A stretch of 5,397 bases of DNA, from contig JAADEE010000282.1 of assembly GCA_013153575.1 (NCBI GenBank), positions 1 through 5,397 on the forward strand, in the 5' to 3' direction. Below the pieces are notes generated by a model. It was not told the DNA's origin, ran no database searches, and saw nothing but the letters and a program-made list of their open reading frames with translations. Shown here piece by piece: positions 1 to 5,397 of the stretch (positions within the stretch are counted from its first letter, which is position 1; each line of letters begins with the position of its first letter). The translations under genes were made by a program, and so were the position numbers. Source of the DNA: Chlorobiota bacterium. Lineage in GTDB: Bacteria > Bacteroidota > Bacteroidia > Bacteroidales > JAADGE01.

Positions 1-1
1 T

Positions 2-526
2 ACTTTTAATGTAAGTGATTTATATAATGATACTTCGGTAGTTATTTCAAAATCAGAATTTGAAACAACAGATTTAGATTCTATAATTAGGGCTGAACTT
101 GAAGCAAATAATTTAGCAGTTATTGAGCAAAATGAGAAAATTAAAGAAACTTTAAATAATTTACATTTTATAGTTCCTTTAAAGGGAATTGTTAGTGATG
201 AGTTTGATGTTAAAAAATCACACTTTGGAATTGATATTGTACCAGGAAAAAATCAAACAGTTTTTGCAACCTTATCAGGTACTGTAATTCTTTCTACATG
301 GAGTGTTGAAACAGGATATGTTATTGGAATTCAGCATAATTGGGATTTAATTTCTTTTTATAAACATAACTCGGTATTGCTAAAAAAAGTTGGAGACAGA
401 GTAAAATCAGGCGAGTCAATTGCAATTGTTGGAAATTCAGGTGAAGAAACAACAGGTCCTCATTTACATTTTGAACTTTGGCATAAAGGAACACCAACAA
501 ACCCAAGGGATTATATAACTTTTTAG
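2..526 (+). CDS. M23 (LytM-type) peptidoglycan endopeptidase, C-terminal part
   Basis: This is the end of a gene whose start lies left of the window; the open frame begins at base 2 and gives 174 residues. It matches the M23 zinc peptidase fold, which cuts peptide cross-links in peptidoglycan. All the signature parts are visible: HFGID at residues 74-78 (zinc ligands His74 and Asp78), YKH with His122, and PHLHFELW with His154 and His156 (a catalytic His and the third zinc ligand). The stretch VGDRVKSGESIAIVGNSG before the last motif is typical of the LytM domain. Residues about 20-55 are charged and probably link the domain to an N-terminal anchor outside the window. Because the HxxxD and HxH motifs are intact, it is probably an active enzyme rather than a degenerate EnvC/NlpD-type activator. 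It ends 10 bp before dxr and is probably co-transcribed with dxr and rseP. Family assignment is firm; cleavage specificity is unknown. Confidence 0.93.
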   Translation, partial: TFNVSDLYNDTSVVISKSEFETTDLDSIIRAELEANNLAVIEQNEKIKETLNNLHFIVPLKGIVSDEFDVKKSHFGIDIVPGKNQTVFATLSGTVILSTWSVETGYVIGIQHNWDLISFYKHNSVLLKKVGDRVKSGESIAIVGNSGEETTGPHLHFELWHKGTPTNPRDYITF

Positions 527-536
527 AAAAATATTT

Positions 537-1697
537 GTGAAAGATACAAAAAAGCACATAGCAATTCTTGGCTCAACAGGCTCAATAGGAACACAAACAT
601 TAGAAGTTGTTAAAGCAAATCCTAATTTATTTGAGCTTGAAGTTATTTCGGCAAATAATAATTCTGAACTTCTTATAAAACAGGCAATTGAGTTTCAGCC
701 TAATTTTGTAATAATTGCAAATGAAGAGAAGTATAAAGAAGTTTCAGATGCACTTTCAAGCTATCCCGTAAAAGTTTTTGCAGGAAATAAATCAATTGAG
801 CAAATTGTTGAAGTTAAAGAAATTGATACAGTTGTTACTGCAATGGTTGGTTTTGCCGGACTTTTGCCCACTATAAATGCAATAAAAAATAAAAAAAATA
901 TTGCTCTTGCAAATAAAGAAACTTTGGTTGTTGCAGGAGATATAATTTCAAAACTTGTAAAAGAAAATGCAGTAAATATTCTTCCTGTTGACAGTGAACA
1001 TTCTGCAATTTTTCAGTGTTTGGCAGGTGAACTTCATAATGAAATTGAAAAGATTTATTTAACGGCTTCGGGTGGTCCTTTTAGAACAAAAACTTTAGAA
1101 GAACTTAAAAACGTAACAAAAGTACAAGCCTTAAAACATCCTAATTGGGAAATGGGAGCAAAAATTACCATTGATTCTGCAAGTATGATGAATAAAGGTT
1201 TAGAAGTTATTGAAGCAAAATGGCTTTTTGATTTAAAACCTGAGCAGATTGATGTTATTGTGCATCCTCAATCAATAATTCATTCATTAGTGCAATTTAC
1301 CGATGGTTCAATGAAGGCACAAATGGGTTTGCCCGATATGAAGTTGCCTATTCAATACGCATTAACATTTCCTAAAAGAATAAAAACTGATTTTGAACGT
1401 TTCAATTTTTTAAATTATCCTGAATTAACTTTTGAAAAAGCAGATTTAAACAAGTTTAAAAACTTACAAATTGCTTTTGATGCAATGAATAAAGGAGGAA
1501 ATACAGCTTGTGTTATGAATGCTGCAAATGAAGTTGTAGTTGAGTATTTTTTGAAAGACAAAATTAAATTTTTGGAAATGTCAGAAATTATTGAAAAAAC
1601 AATTAATAAAACTACTTTTGTGCCTAATCCTTCAATTGATGATTATTTAGAAAGTGATTTAGAGGCAAGGAGAATTTCAAAAGAATTATTAAAATAA
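537..1697 (+). CDS. dxr: 1-deoxy-D-xylulose 5-phosphate reductoisomerase
   Basis: Dxr (IspC) converts 1-deoxy-D-xylulose 5-phosphate to 2-C-methyl-D-erythritol 4-phosphate with NADPH, the committed step of the MEP isoprenoid pathway in the cytoplasm. At 386 residues it is full length (E. coli has 398). The N-terminal Rossmann motif GSTGSIG lies at residues 12-18 and ANKE at 125-128. The metal site is VDSEHSA with Asp152 and Glu154, completed by Glu223 in MNKGLEVIEA. TASGGPF (176-182) and HPNWEMG (201-207, with the flexible-loop Trp204) bind substrate, and HPQSIIHS is at 243-250. The start is GTG: an in-frame stop at 516-518 and no ATG between it and 537 leave GTG as the natural choice, and it places GSTGSIG at the usual distance from the N-terminus. 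No Shine-Dalgarno sequence is evident. It sits 10 bp after the M23 gene and 15 bp before rseP, an arrangement common in Bacteroidota. No key residue is missing. Confidence 0.98.
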   Translation: MKDTKKHIAILGSTGSIGTQTLEVVKANPNLFELEVISANNNSELLIKQAIEFQPNFVIIANEEKYKEVSDALSSYPVKVFAGNKSIEQIVEVKEIDTVVTAMVGFAGLLPTINAIKNKKNIALANKETLVVAGDIISKLVKENAVNILPVDSEHSAIFQCLAGELHNEIEKIYLTASGGPFRTKTLEELKNVTKVQALKHPNWEMGAKITIDSASMMNKGLEVIEAKWLFDLKPEQIDVIVHPQSIIHSLVQFTDGSMKAQMGLPDMKLPIQYALTFPKRIKTDFERFNFLNYPELTFEKADLNKFKNLQIAFDAMNKGGNTACVMNAANEVVVEYFLKDKIKFLEMSEIIEKTINKTTFVPNPSIDDYLESDLEARRISKELLK

Positions 1698-1712
1698 AAA
1701 GAATTTTTAAAT

Positions 1713-3032
1713 ATGGTTTTTCTTATAAAAACAGTACAATTACTTTTAAGTTTATCAATACTTGTTATTATACACGAGTTTGGGCATTTTGGGTTTGCAA
1801 AACTATTTAAAACAAGAGTTGAAAAATTTTACTTATTTTTTGACCCATGGTTTTCATTATTCAAATTCAAAAAAGGAGAAACTGAATACGGAATTGGTTG
1901 GATACCTCTTGGAGGATATGTTAAAATTGCCGGAATGATTGATGAATCAATGGATAAAGAACAAATGGCTTTACCTCCAAAACCCGATGAATTTCGTTCT
2001 AAAAAAGCATGGCAAAGATTACTAATTATGCTAGGTGGTGTAATTATGAATTTTGTTCTTGCAGGAGTAATTTATATTTTAGTTTTATTTGCTTGGGGCG
2101 AAGATTATATACCTGTTGAAAATATGAAATATGGTATATCAGTAGATTCAACAGGTTATGAATTAGGTTTTAGAAATGGTGATAAAATTATTTCAATAAA
2201 CAATAAAAAGTTTGAAAAATTCTCGGAAATTCAAAAAGAAATCCTTTTAAGCGATAATAAAACTGTTCAAGTTGAACGCGATGGAAAAATTGTTGAAGTT
2301 AAAATTAAAGATTCTCAAATAAAATCAATGATTGATAGCAAACATGGTTTTATTGGAATAAGAAGTGAATTTGAAGTTGCCGATGTTCTTAAAAATTCAA
2401 ATGCTGAAAAAGCAGGTATTAAAATTGGCGATAAACTTATTGCTGCAAATGACAGTTCATTAAAGTTTTTTGATGAATACGTACATTTTTTTAAAAATCA
2501 TAAGAATGAAGAAGTTGAACTAACAGTTAAAAGAAGTGATGCTCAAAATAAAAAAATATCTGTAATGGTTGATAGTCTTGGGCACATTGGTGTAAGAGTA
2601 AATTCATTAGCAGGTATTGAAACTAAACATCAAGATTATTCATTTTTTGAAGCAATACCGGCAGGACTTTCAATGGGAGTTGAAAAAGTTAGTGATTATT
2701 TAAGGCAATTTAAATTAATTTTTAATCCTGAAACAAAAGCATACAATTCATTAGGAAGTTTTGGTACAATTGGAAGCATGTTTCCTGCACAATGGGATTG
2801 GCATAGTTTCTGGTTATTGACAGCATTTTTATCAATTATGCTTGGTGTAGTTAACATTTTGCCTATTCCTGCACTTGATGGCGGACATGTTATGTTTGTA
2901 CTTTTTGAAATGATTACAGGAAGAAAACCAAGCGATAAATTTATGGAATATGCACAAATAGGAGGTTTTGTAATTTTAATGTCTTTAATGCTTTTTGCTT
3001 TAAAGAATGATATTGTAAGATTTTTCTTTTAA
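1713..3032 (+). CDS. rseP: RIP metalloprotease RseP (site-2 protease family)
   Basis: This is a membrane-embedded zinc protease of the S2P family. Relatives cut single-pass membrane substrates, such as anti-sigma factors and remnant signal peptides, within the inner membrane. The zinc motif HEFGH is at residues 21-25 in the first transmembrane helix. GWIPLGGYVKIAGM (62-75) is the conserved membrane-associated loop. A second transmembrane helix covers about 103-127. Two PDZ-like domains follow, at roughly 135-205 and 215-295. The third zinc ligand is in NILPIPALDGGH (381-392, Asp389) within the next membrane helix, and a final helix covers about 414-430. The length of 439 residues fits the two-PDZ RseP type (E. 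coli RseP has 450). The ATG at 1713 gives the expected short N-terminus before HEFGH. It lies 15 bp after dxr, probably in the same transcript. Its substrate cannot be told from the window because no sigma/anti-sigma pair is present. Confidence 0.97.
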   Translation: MVFLIKTVQLLLSLSILVIIHEFGHFGFAKLFKTRVEKFYLFFDPWFSLFKFKKGETEYGIGWIPLGGYVKIAGMIDESMDKEQMALPPKPDEFRSKKAWQRLLIMLGGVIMNFVLAGVIYILVLFAWGEDYIPVENMKYGISVDSTGYELGFRNGDKIISINNKKFEKFSEIQKEILLSDNKTVQVERDGKIVEVKIKDSQIKSMIDSKHGFIGIRSEFEVADVLKNSNAEKAGIKIGDKLIAANDSSLKFFDEYVHFFKNHKNEEVELTVKRSDAQNKKISVMVDSLGHIGVRVNSLAGIETKHQDYSFFEAIPAGLSMGVEKVSDYLRQFKLIFNPETKAYNSLGSFGTIGSMFPAQWDWHSFWLLTAFLSIMLGVVNILPIPALDGGHVMFVLFEMITGRKPSDKFMEYAQIGGFVILMSLMLFALKNDIVRFFF

Positions 3033-3033
3033 A

Positions 3034-3071
3034 AAATTATCATTATAAGAATTAACAAGAAATGATAGTTT
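3034..3071. repeat. Inverted repeat after rseP, possible weak terminator or operator
   Basis: The arms 3034-3044 (aaattatcatt) and 3061-3071 (aatgatagttt) pair over 11 bp with one G·U (3037/3068), around a 16-nt loop. It lies directly after the rseP stop and about 18 bp before the tatA -7 element. No T-run follows on the + strand, so it is not a standard intrinsic terminator. It could mark the transcript end, act as a protein-binding palindrome near the tatA promoter, or be chance in AT-rich DNA. Confidence 0.3.
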
Positions 3072-3088
3072 CTGAAATAAAAAAGTGA

Positions 3089-3096
3089 TATATTTG
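3089..3096 (+). promoter_or_regulatory. Bacteroidota-type -7 promoter element for tatA
   Basis: TATATTTG matches the TAnnTTTG -7 consensus of the Bacteroidota primary sigma factor exactly. It is placed to start transcription around 3101-3105, giving a short leader of about 20 nt before the tatA ATG. I see no good TTG -33 box upstream; the nearest candidate region is tagtttctg at 3066-3074. Its position in the only sizeable gap between rseP and tatA supports a separate tatA transcript. Confidence 0.55.
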
Positions 3097-3123
3097 TAAA
3101 ATTAATAAATAAAACTAAGAAAA

Positions 3124-3333
3124 ATGGCACATTTTATAATTGCAGGAATGGTTGGTCCTTGGCAAATAGCACTAATTGTTATAGTTGTATTATTATTATT
3201 TGGAGGTAAAAAAATACCAGAATTAATGAAAGGCTTAGGCACAGGAATGAAAGAATTCAAAAAAGCAACAAAAGAAATGAAAGAAGAAGTTGAGATGGAA
3301 AGTGCAAAAGATGACGAAGGAGAAAAAAAGTAA
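3124..3333 (+). CDS. tatA: Sec-independent (twin-arginine) translocase subunit TatA/E
   Basis: TatA oligomerises in the inner membrane to make the passage through which folded proteins with twin-arginine signals are exported, after recruitment by TatC. The 69-residue protein has the full TatA plan: a single transmembrane helix at about 12-26 with a polar residue (Gln14) near its start, the FG hinge at 26-27 followed by [12 protein letters not shown], an amphipathic helix to about 55 rich in Lys and Glu, and a short acidic/basic tail ending in EKK. The ATG at 3124 is preferred because it follows the promoter closely. Met9 (3148) is an alternative that would leave only a few residues before the membrane helix. 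It appears to be a single-gene unit with its own -7 element and terminator. TatC is not in the window, so partners must be encoded elsewhere. TatA, TatB and TatE are hard to separate by sequence, but the short length and GKKIPEL fit TatA/E. Confidence 0.95.
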   Translation: MAHFIIAGMVGPWQIALIVIVVLLLFGGKKIPELMKGLGTGMKEFKKATKEMKEEVEMESAKDDEGEKK

Positions 3334-3353
3334 TTTGTTCAAAAAAATAATTA

Positions 3354-3383
3354 GCAGTCAAAGTTTTCTTTGGCTGTTTTTTT
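3354..3383 (+). terminator. Intrinsic terminator of tatA
   Basis: A 9-bp stem pairs 3355-3363 (cagtcaaag) with 3368-3376 (ctttggctg), with one G·U at 3358/3373 and a TTTT loop. Seven Ts follow directly (3377-3383). The shape is that of a classical Rho-independent terminator, 20 bp after the tatA stop. It separates tatA from the DUF4837 gene, which must then have its own promoter in 3384-3446. Confidence 0.88.
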
Positions 3384-3446
3384 ATGAATAAATAATAAAA
3401 CTGTGTTTTTATTGTTTCTTAATTATATAAATATTAAAAAATAGTT

Positions 3447-4442
3447 ATGAAGAATATATTGTTTAGTTTAATAATTTTAGCAAGTATTTTAACTTCTTGC
3501 GATAGCAATAATGAAAGAATTTTGCCATCTTCAACAGGTAGAGTAGGGCAAGTGTTGGTTGTTATGGCAGACCATAAATGGGAACAAGAGCCGGGTAAAG
3601 TTATTCGTAAAGCAATAAATGAAGATTATTCCTTATTGCCACAATCTGAGCCTTTGCTTGATATTACTCATGTTCCGAATAGAGCATATTCAAAGTTTTT
3701 AATGAAAACAAGAAATATTCTTTTAACACAAATTTCGGTTAATGTTAAAAAGCCAGAAATAAGAATTTCTTATGATAAACATGCATATCCACAATTAATA
3801 ATTTCAATAAAGGCAAAAAATAATAAAGAATTTGTTGAAACTTTTAAAAAACATGAAGAAAAAATTATAAGTTCATTTGTTAATGCAGAACGTGATAGGC
3901 TTATAAAAGCTTATAGCGGAAAACTTCTTAACAAAAAAATAAAAGACCAACTTGCAAAAAATCATAATATTTATATGAGCATTCCAACAGGTTTTAATAT
4001 TGATGTTGATAGTTCTGATTTTGTTTGGATAAGTCGAGAAACCCCTCGTTCGTCGCAAGGAATTTTAATTTGGGAATATGCATATACTGATACTAGTCAG
4101 TTTCATCTTGAAAATATGCTAAATAAACGAGATAGTATAACTAAATATCATATTCCCGGTCCTGTTGATAGCACATATATGGCTACTGAAAGAATGGTAA
4201 CACCTGAATTTAGAGAATTTTTGCTAAATAAAAATTATACTGCTGAAATTAAAGGTTTATGGAAACTCGATGGTAAAGAAGGAGTTTTTATGGGAGGTCC
4301 TTACCTTAGTATTTCTCAGGTTGATACTTTAAGAGATAGAATAATTACAGTTGATGCTTTTGCATATGGTGGCAAAAATAAGAAACGTGAACTTATGAGG
4401 CAGTTAGATGCAATTCTTCATACTTTTAAAATTTTATATTAG
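3447..4442 (+). CDS. DUF4837 family lipoprotein of unknown function
   Basis: The first 18 residues are a lipoprotein signal: Lys2, a hydrophobic core, then the lipobox LTSC with Cys18 as the predicted lipidated residue. The mature protein (about 313 residues) should therefore be anchored to an envelope membrane. The body resembles the DUF4837 family, which is known to me only from Bacteroidota and has no assigned function. Conserved-looking parts are SSTGRVGQVLVVM (28-40), FVWISRETPRSSQG (192-205) followed by ILIWEY, MGGPYLS (282-288), and VDAFAYGGKNKKRELMRQL (302-320). I see no catalytic motif, membrane helix or repeat in the mature part. The residues just after the cysteine (DSNNE) are polar and acidic, which might bear on outer-membrane or surface sorting, but this is not decisive. 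It lies 113 bp after tatA beyond a terminator and only 3 bp before the carbonic anhydrase-like gene, so those two are probably co-expressed. The family call is from memory and fairly sure; the function is unknown. Confidence 0.82.
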   Translation: MKNILFSLIILASILTSCDSNNERILPSSTGRVGQVLVVMADHKWEQEPGKVIRKAINEDYSLLPQSEPLLDITHVPNRAYSKFLMKTRNILLTQISVNVKKPEIRISYDKHAYPQLIISIKAKNNKEFVETFKKHEEKIISSFVNAERDRLIKAYSGKLLNKKIKDQLAKNHNIYMSIPTGFNIDVDSSDFVWISRETPRSSQGILIWEYAYTDTSQFHLENMLNKRDSITKYHIPGPVDSTYMATERMVTPEFREFLLNKNYTAEIKGLWKLDGKEGVFMGGPYLSISQVDTLRDRIITVDAFAYGGKNKKRELMRQLDAILHTFKILY

Positions 4443-4445
4443 AAA

Positions 4446-4958
4446 ATGGCAGTAATAAAATCGGTAAGAGGTTTTGAACCTAAATTTGGTAAAAATTGTT
4501 TTTTTGCAGAAAATTCAGTTGTTGTTGGAGATGTAATTATGGGAGATAATTGTAGCATTTGGTTTTCAGCAGTTTTACGTGGTGATGTAAATTCAATACG
4601 AATTGGAAATAATGTAAATATTCAAGATAATGCAACTTTGCATACATTATATCAAAAATCAACTATTGAAATTGGCGATAATGTTTCTGTTGGACATAAT
4701 GCAGTTATTCATGGAGCAAAAATTAGCAATAATGTTTTAATTGGTATTGGTGCAATTGTGCTTGATGATGTTGAAATAGGAGAGAACACAATTATTGCTG
4801 CCGGAGCAATGGTAAAATCAGGAACTAAGGTTGAAGCAAATAGTATTTATGCCGGAGTTCCTGCAAAAAAAGTTAAAGACATTGAACCTGAGCAAACTAA
4901 GGAAATGATAAATAAAATTGCTGATAATTACAGCATGTATGCAAGTTGGTACAAATAG
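4446..4958 (+). CDS. Gamma-carbonic anhydrase-like hexapeptide-repeat protein (YrdA/PaaY type)
   Basis: This 170-residue protein is a left-handed beta-helix of hexapeptide repeats (for example VVVGDV, IEIGDN, VLIGIG, VEIGEN), followed by a C-terminal alpha-helix from about residue 147. Proteins of this class form trimers. The three zinc ligands of gamma-class carbonic anhydrase are in place: His66 in NATLHTL, and His84 and His89 in VGHNAVIHG. The supporting residues RGD (45-47) and Gln60-Asp61 in NIQDN also match. It lacks the N-terminal extension and acidic loop of archaeal Cam, so it belongs to the shorter cytoplasmic YrdA/PaaY/CaiE branch. In that branch CO2 hydration is shown for some members and weak or untested for others. 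No signal peptide is visible. The ATG follows the DUF4837 stop by 3 bp, which suggests translational coupling. Metal-site conservation makes enzyme activity plausible but not certain. Acyltransferase function is less likely given the three intact histidines. Confidence 0.9.
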   Translation: MAVIKSVRGFEPKFGKNCFFAENSVVVGDVIMGDNCSIWFSAVLRGDVNSIRIGNNVNIQDNATLHTLYQKSTIEIGDNVSVGHNAVIHGAKISNNVLIGIGAIVLDDVEIGENTIIAAGAMVKSGTKVEANSIYAGVPAKKVKDIEPEQTKEMINKIADNYSMYASWYK

Positions 4959-4992
4959 TTATAAACGTGAGTTCGATATAAGATTTGTTCTC

Positions 4993-5093
4993 AGAAAGTT
5001 GGTGGTACATAAGGTTTATGCTGAAAATTTTGAAGTTATAACGGGTTATATCAAAAGATTTTTAGTGTAAAAATTGTGTGCCACCAGCTTTTT
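4993..5093 (+). other. Long + strand RNA hairpin with T-run, possible terminator of the carbonic anhydrase unit
   Basis: By hand, 101 nt fold into one rod. 4993-5012 pairs with 5074-5093 (20 bp), then comes a GG/AA internal loop. 5015-5027 pairs with 5059-5071 (13 bp), followed by a GA bulge at 5057-5058. 5028-5033 pairs with 5051-5056 (6 bp), followed by a 3-nt bulge. 5037-5041 pairs with 5046-5050 (5 bp) around a CGGG tetraloop. The GC-richest part is gttggtggtaca opposite tgtgccaccagc. Seven of the 44 pairs are G·U in the + strand and would be A·C in the - strand. Six Ts (5089-5094) close the 3' arm, so it could end transcripts from the carbonic anhydrase gene, though the stem is much longer than in a usual terminator. 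Confidence 0.5.
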
Positions 5094-5113
5094 TATTGAT
5101 AAATACTAATTAA

Positions 5114-5175
5114 CTCACATACTTCCTCATACTTGTATTATCTCAATAATACGTCATAAATATGACTTGTGTGAG
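5114..5175 (+). other. Secondary stem-loop cluster inside the inverted-repeat element
   Basis: An outer stem 5114-5121 with 5168-5175 (ctcacata against tatgtgag as an RNA pairing, including one G·U) encloses two small hairpins. The first is gtattat (5135-5141) with ataatac (5146-5152) around CTCA. The second is gtcat (5153-5157) with atgac (5162-5166) around AAAT. The two hairpins abut with no gap, so they could stack coaxially. A 7-nt direct repeat, catactt, occurs at 5118-5124 and 5128-5134. With the outer ends and the long hairpin this forms a multi-branch fold. The outer 8-bp stem competes with extension of the terminal helix, so it is the least certain part. Confidence 0.4.
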
Positions 5176-5197
5176 CAAAGCTTATATTGAACTCACG

Positions 5198-5397
5198 TTA
5201 CAAACTCACTTGATTAAAACATTCAATTCCGTTCACGTATTTTGAATTTTTTGTCATTCTAAAAGGAAATTGCGATGAAATTGCCGATGCTTTATCGTTG
5301 TTTTCTTGATTGTATTTTAATTCCAAAACAACACTATTATTTTCAATAAATTTATCTTTAAAGAAAATTTTATTGTTTGAAACATTATAGTATGTTA
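5198..5397 (-). CDS. VTC-like polyphosphate polymerase domain protein, C-terminal end
   Basis: On the - strand an open frame enters from the right edge and ends at a TAA whose complement is 5198-5200, giving the last 65 residues of a protein. Visible residues include SVVLELKY (21-28 of the fragment) and FPFRMTKNSKYVNGIE (43-58). This pattern, a strand ending in ExK and then a basic SKY segment, is typical of the end of the VTC domain. That domain lies inside the triphosphate-tunnel fold that makes or binds polyphosphate. By analogy with yeast Vtc4, the Glu in LELKY and the Lys in NSKY may be the metal-binding and phosphate-binding residues; this is an inference. Bacterial relatives often sit near CotH or DUF4956 membrane proteins, but those neighbours would be outside the window. 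The gene converges on the carbonic anhydrase gene. Its last stop-codon bases lie in the right end of the inverted-repeat element, so the extreme C-terminus may have been changed by insertion. Confidence 0.75.
   Translation of the reverse strand, partial: TYYNVSNNKIFFKDKFIENNSVVLELKYNQENNDKASAISSQFPFRMTKNSKYVNGIECFNQVSL

Larger units (their letters stand above)
4964..5199. repeat. Inverted-repeat element with 19-nt ends (MITE-like and/or structured RNA)
   Basis: The left end aacgtgagttcgatataag (4964-4982) and right end cttatattgaactcacgtt (5181-5199) are inverted repeats matching at 18 of 19 positions; the single difference is a G·T pair (4975/5188). Weaker pairing continues inward (tttg 4984-4987 with caaa 5176-5179, then tc 4989-4990 with ga 5173-5174). 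The 236-bp unit nearly fills the space between two convergent genes and holds no credible ORF. Just outside the core CGTGAG...CTCACG, the flanks ttataaa (4959-4965) and ttacaaa (5198-5204) match at 6 of 7, which could be a decayed target duplication. This fits a MITE-like non-autonomous element. The inside, however, is itself highly folded, so a structured RNA gene or elaborate terminator is a real alternative. Copy number cannot be judged from one window. Confidence 0.6.

Noticed and set aside
321..557. 78-codon open frame on the - strand
   Set aside because: It lies opposite the M23 peptidase gene, whose active-site motifs are intact; the translation has no recognisable family features.
1492..1500. 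Strong Shine-Dalgarno-like aaaggagga inside dxr
   Set aside because: It lies inside the conserved dxr frame encoding MNKGGN, with no alternative gene after it.
3412..3433. Possible promoter for the DUF4837 gene (TTG at 3412-3414 and AT-rich tataaata at 3426-3433)
   Set aside because: A promoter is expected here after the tatA terminator, but no TAnnTTTG match is present and the region is too AT-rich to choose a site.
3873..4058. 61-codon open frame on the - strand
   Set aside because: It is fully antisense to the DUF4837 gene and its translation looks like low-complexity AT-rich noise.
4993..5166. CRISPR array or tRNA-like gene in the intergenic structure
   Set aside because: There are no regularly spaced direct repeats, and the stems do not fit a cloverleaf with T and D arm sequences.
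5275..5349. 24-codon + strand ORF beginning ATG AAA TTG, preceded by an AAGGA-like sequence
   Set aside because: It is antisense to the VTC-domain fragment, which has the better protein evidence, and purine-rich leaders are not a reliable start signal in this group.

Overview
The window is low-GC DNA (roughly 30% G+C by eye) that most likely comes from a member of the Bacteroidota, probably Bacteroidales or a relative. The signs are the M23 peptidase–dxr–rseP gene order, a DUF4837-type lipoprotein, start codons without clear Shine-Dalgarno sequences, and a TAnnTTTG-type -7 promoter element in front of tatA. No exact species can be named from the sequence.

Layout: (1) 2-526, + strand, is the C-terminal 174 residues of an M23 (LytM-type) cell-wall peptidase that runs off the left edge. 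(2) 537-1697 is dxr/ispC and 1713-3032 is rseP. With the peptidase they form a tight operon with gaps of 10 and 15 bp. (3) 3124-3333 is a small tatA, apparently a single-gene unit with its own promoter and a clear intrinsic terminator at 3354-3383. (4) 3447-4442 is a DUF4837 lipoprotein and 4446-4958 a gamma-class carbonic anhydrase-like protein, separated by 3 bp and probably co-transcribed. (5) 4959-5197 is the only substantial non-coding stretch and is almost filled by an inverted-repeat element. (6) 5198-5397, on the - strand, is the C-terminal 65 residues of a VTC-like (polyphosphate polymerase) domain protein that runs off the right edge and converges on the carbonic anhydrase gene.

The genes are mostly envelope and core housekeeping functions: peptidoglycan hydrolysis, isoprenoid precursor synthesis, intramembrane proteolysis and Tat export. 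The least ordinary part is the 236-bp element at 4964-5199. It has 19-nt terminal inverted repeats and a central 101-nt hairpin, and its + strand can fold into a closed multi-branch structure. All nine transition-type differences that I count between the paired arms are G·U on the + strand and none is A·C, which suggests selection on a + strand RNA. It may be a MITE-like mobile repeat, a structured transcript or terminator, or both.
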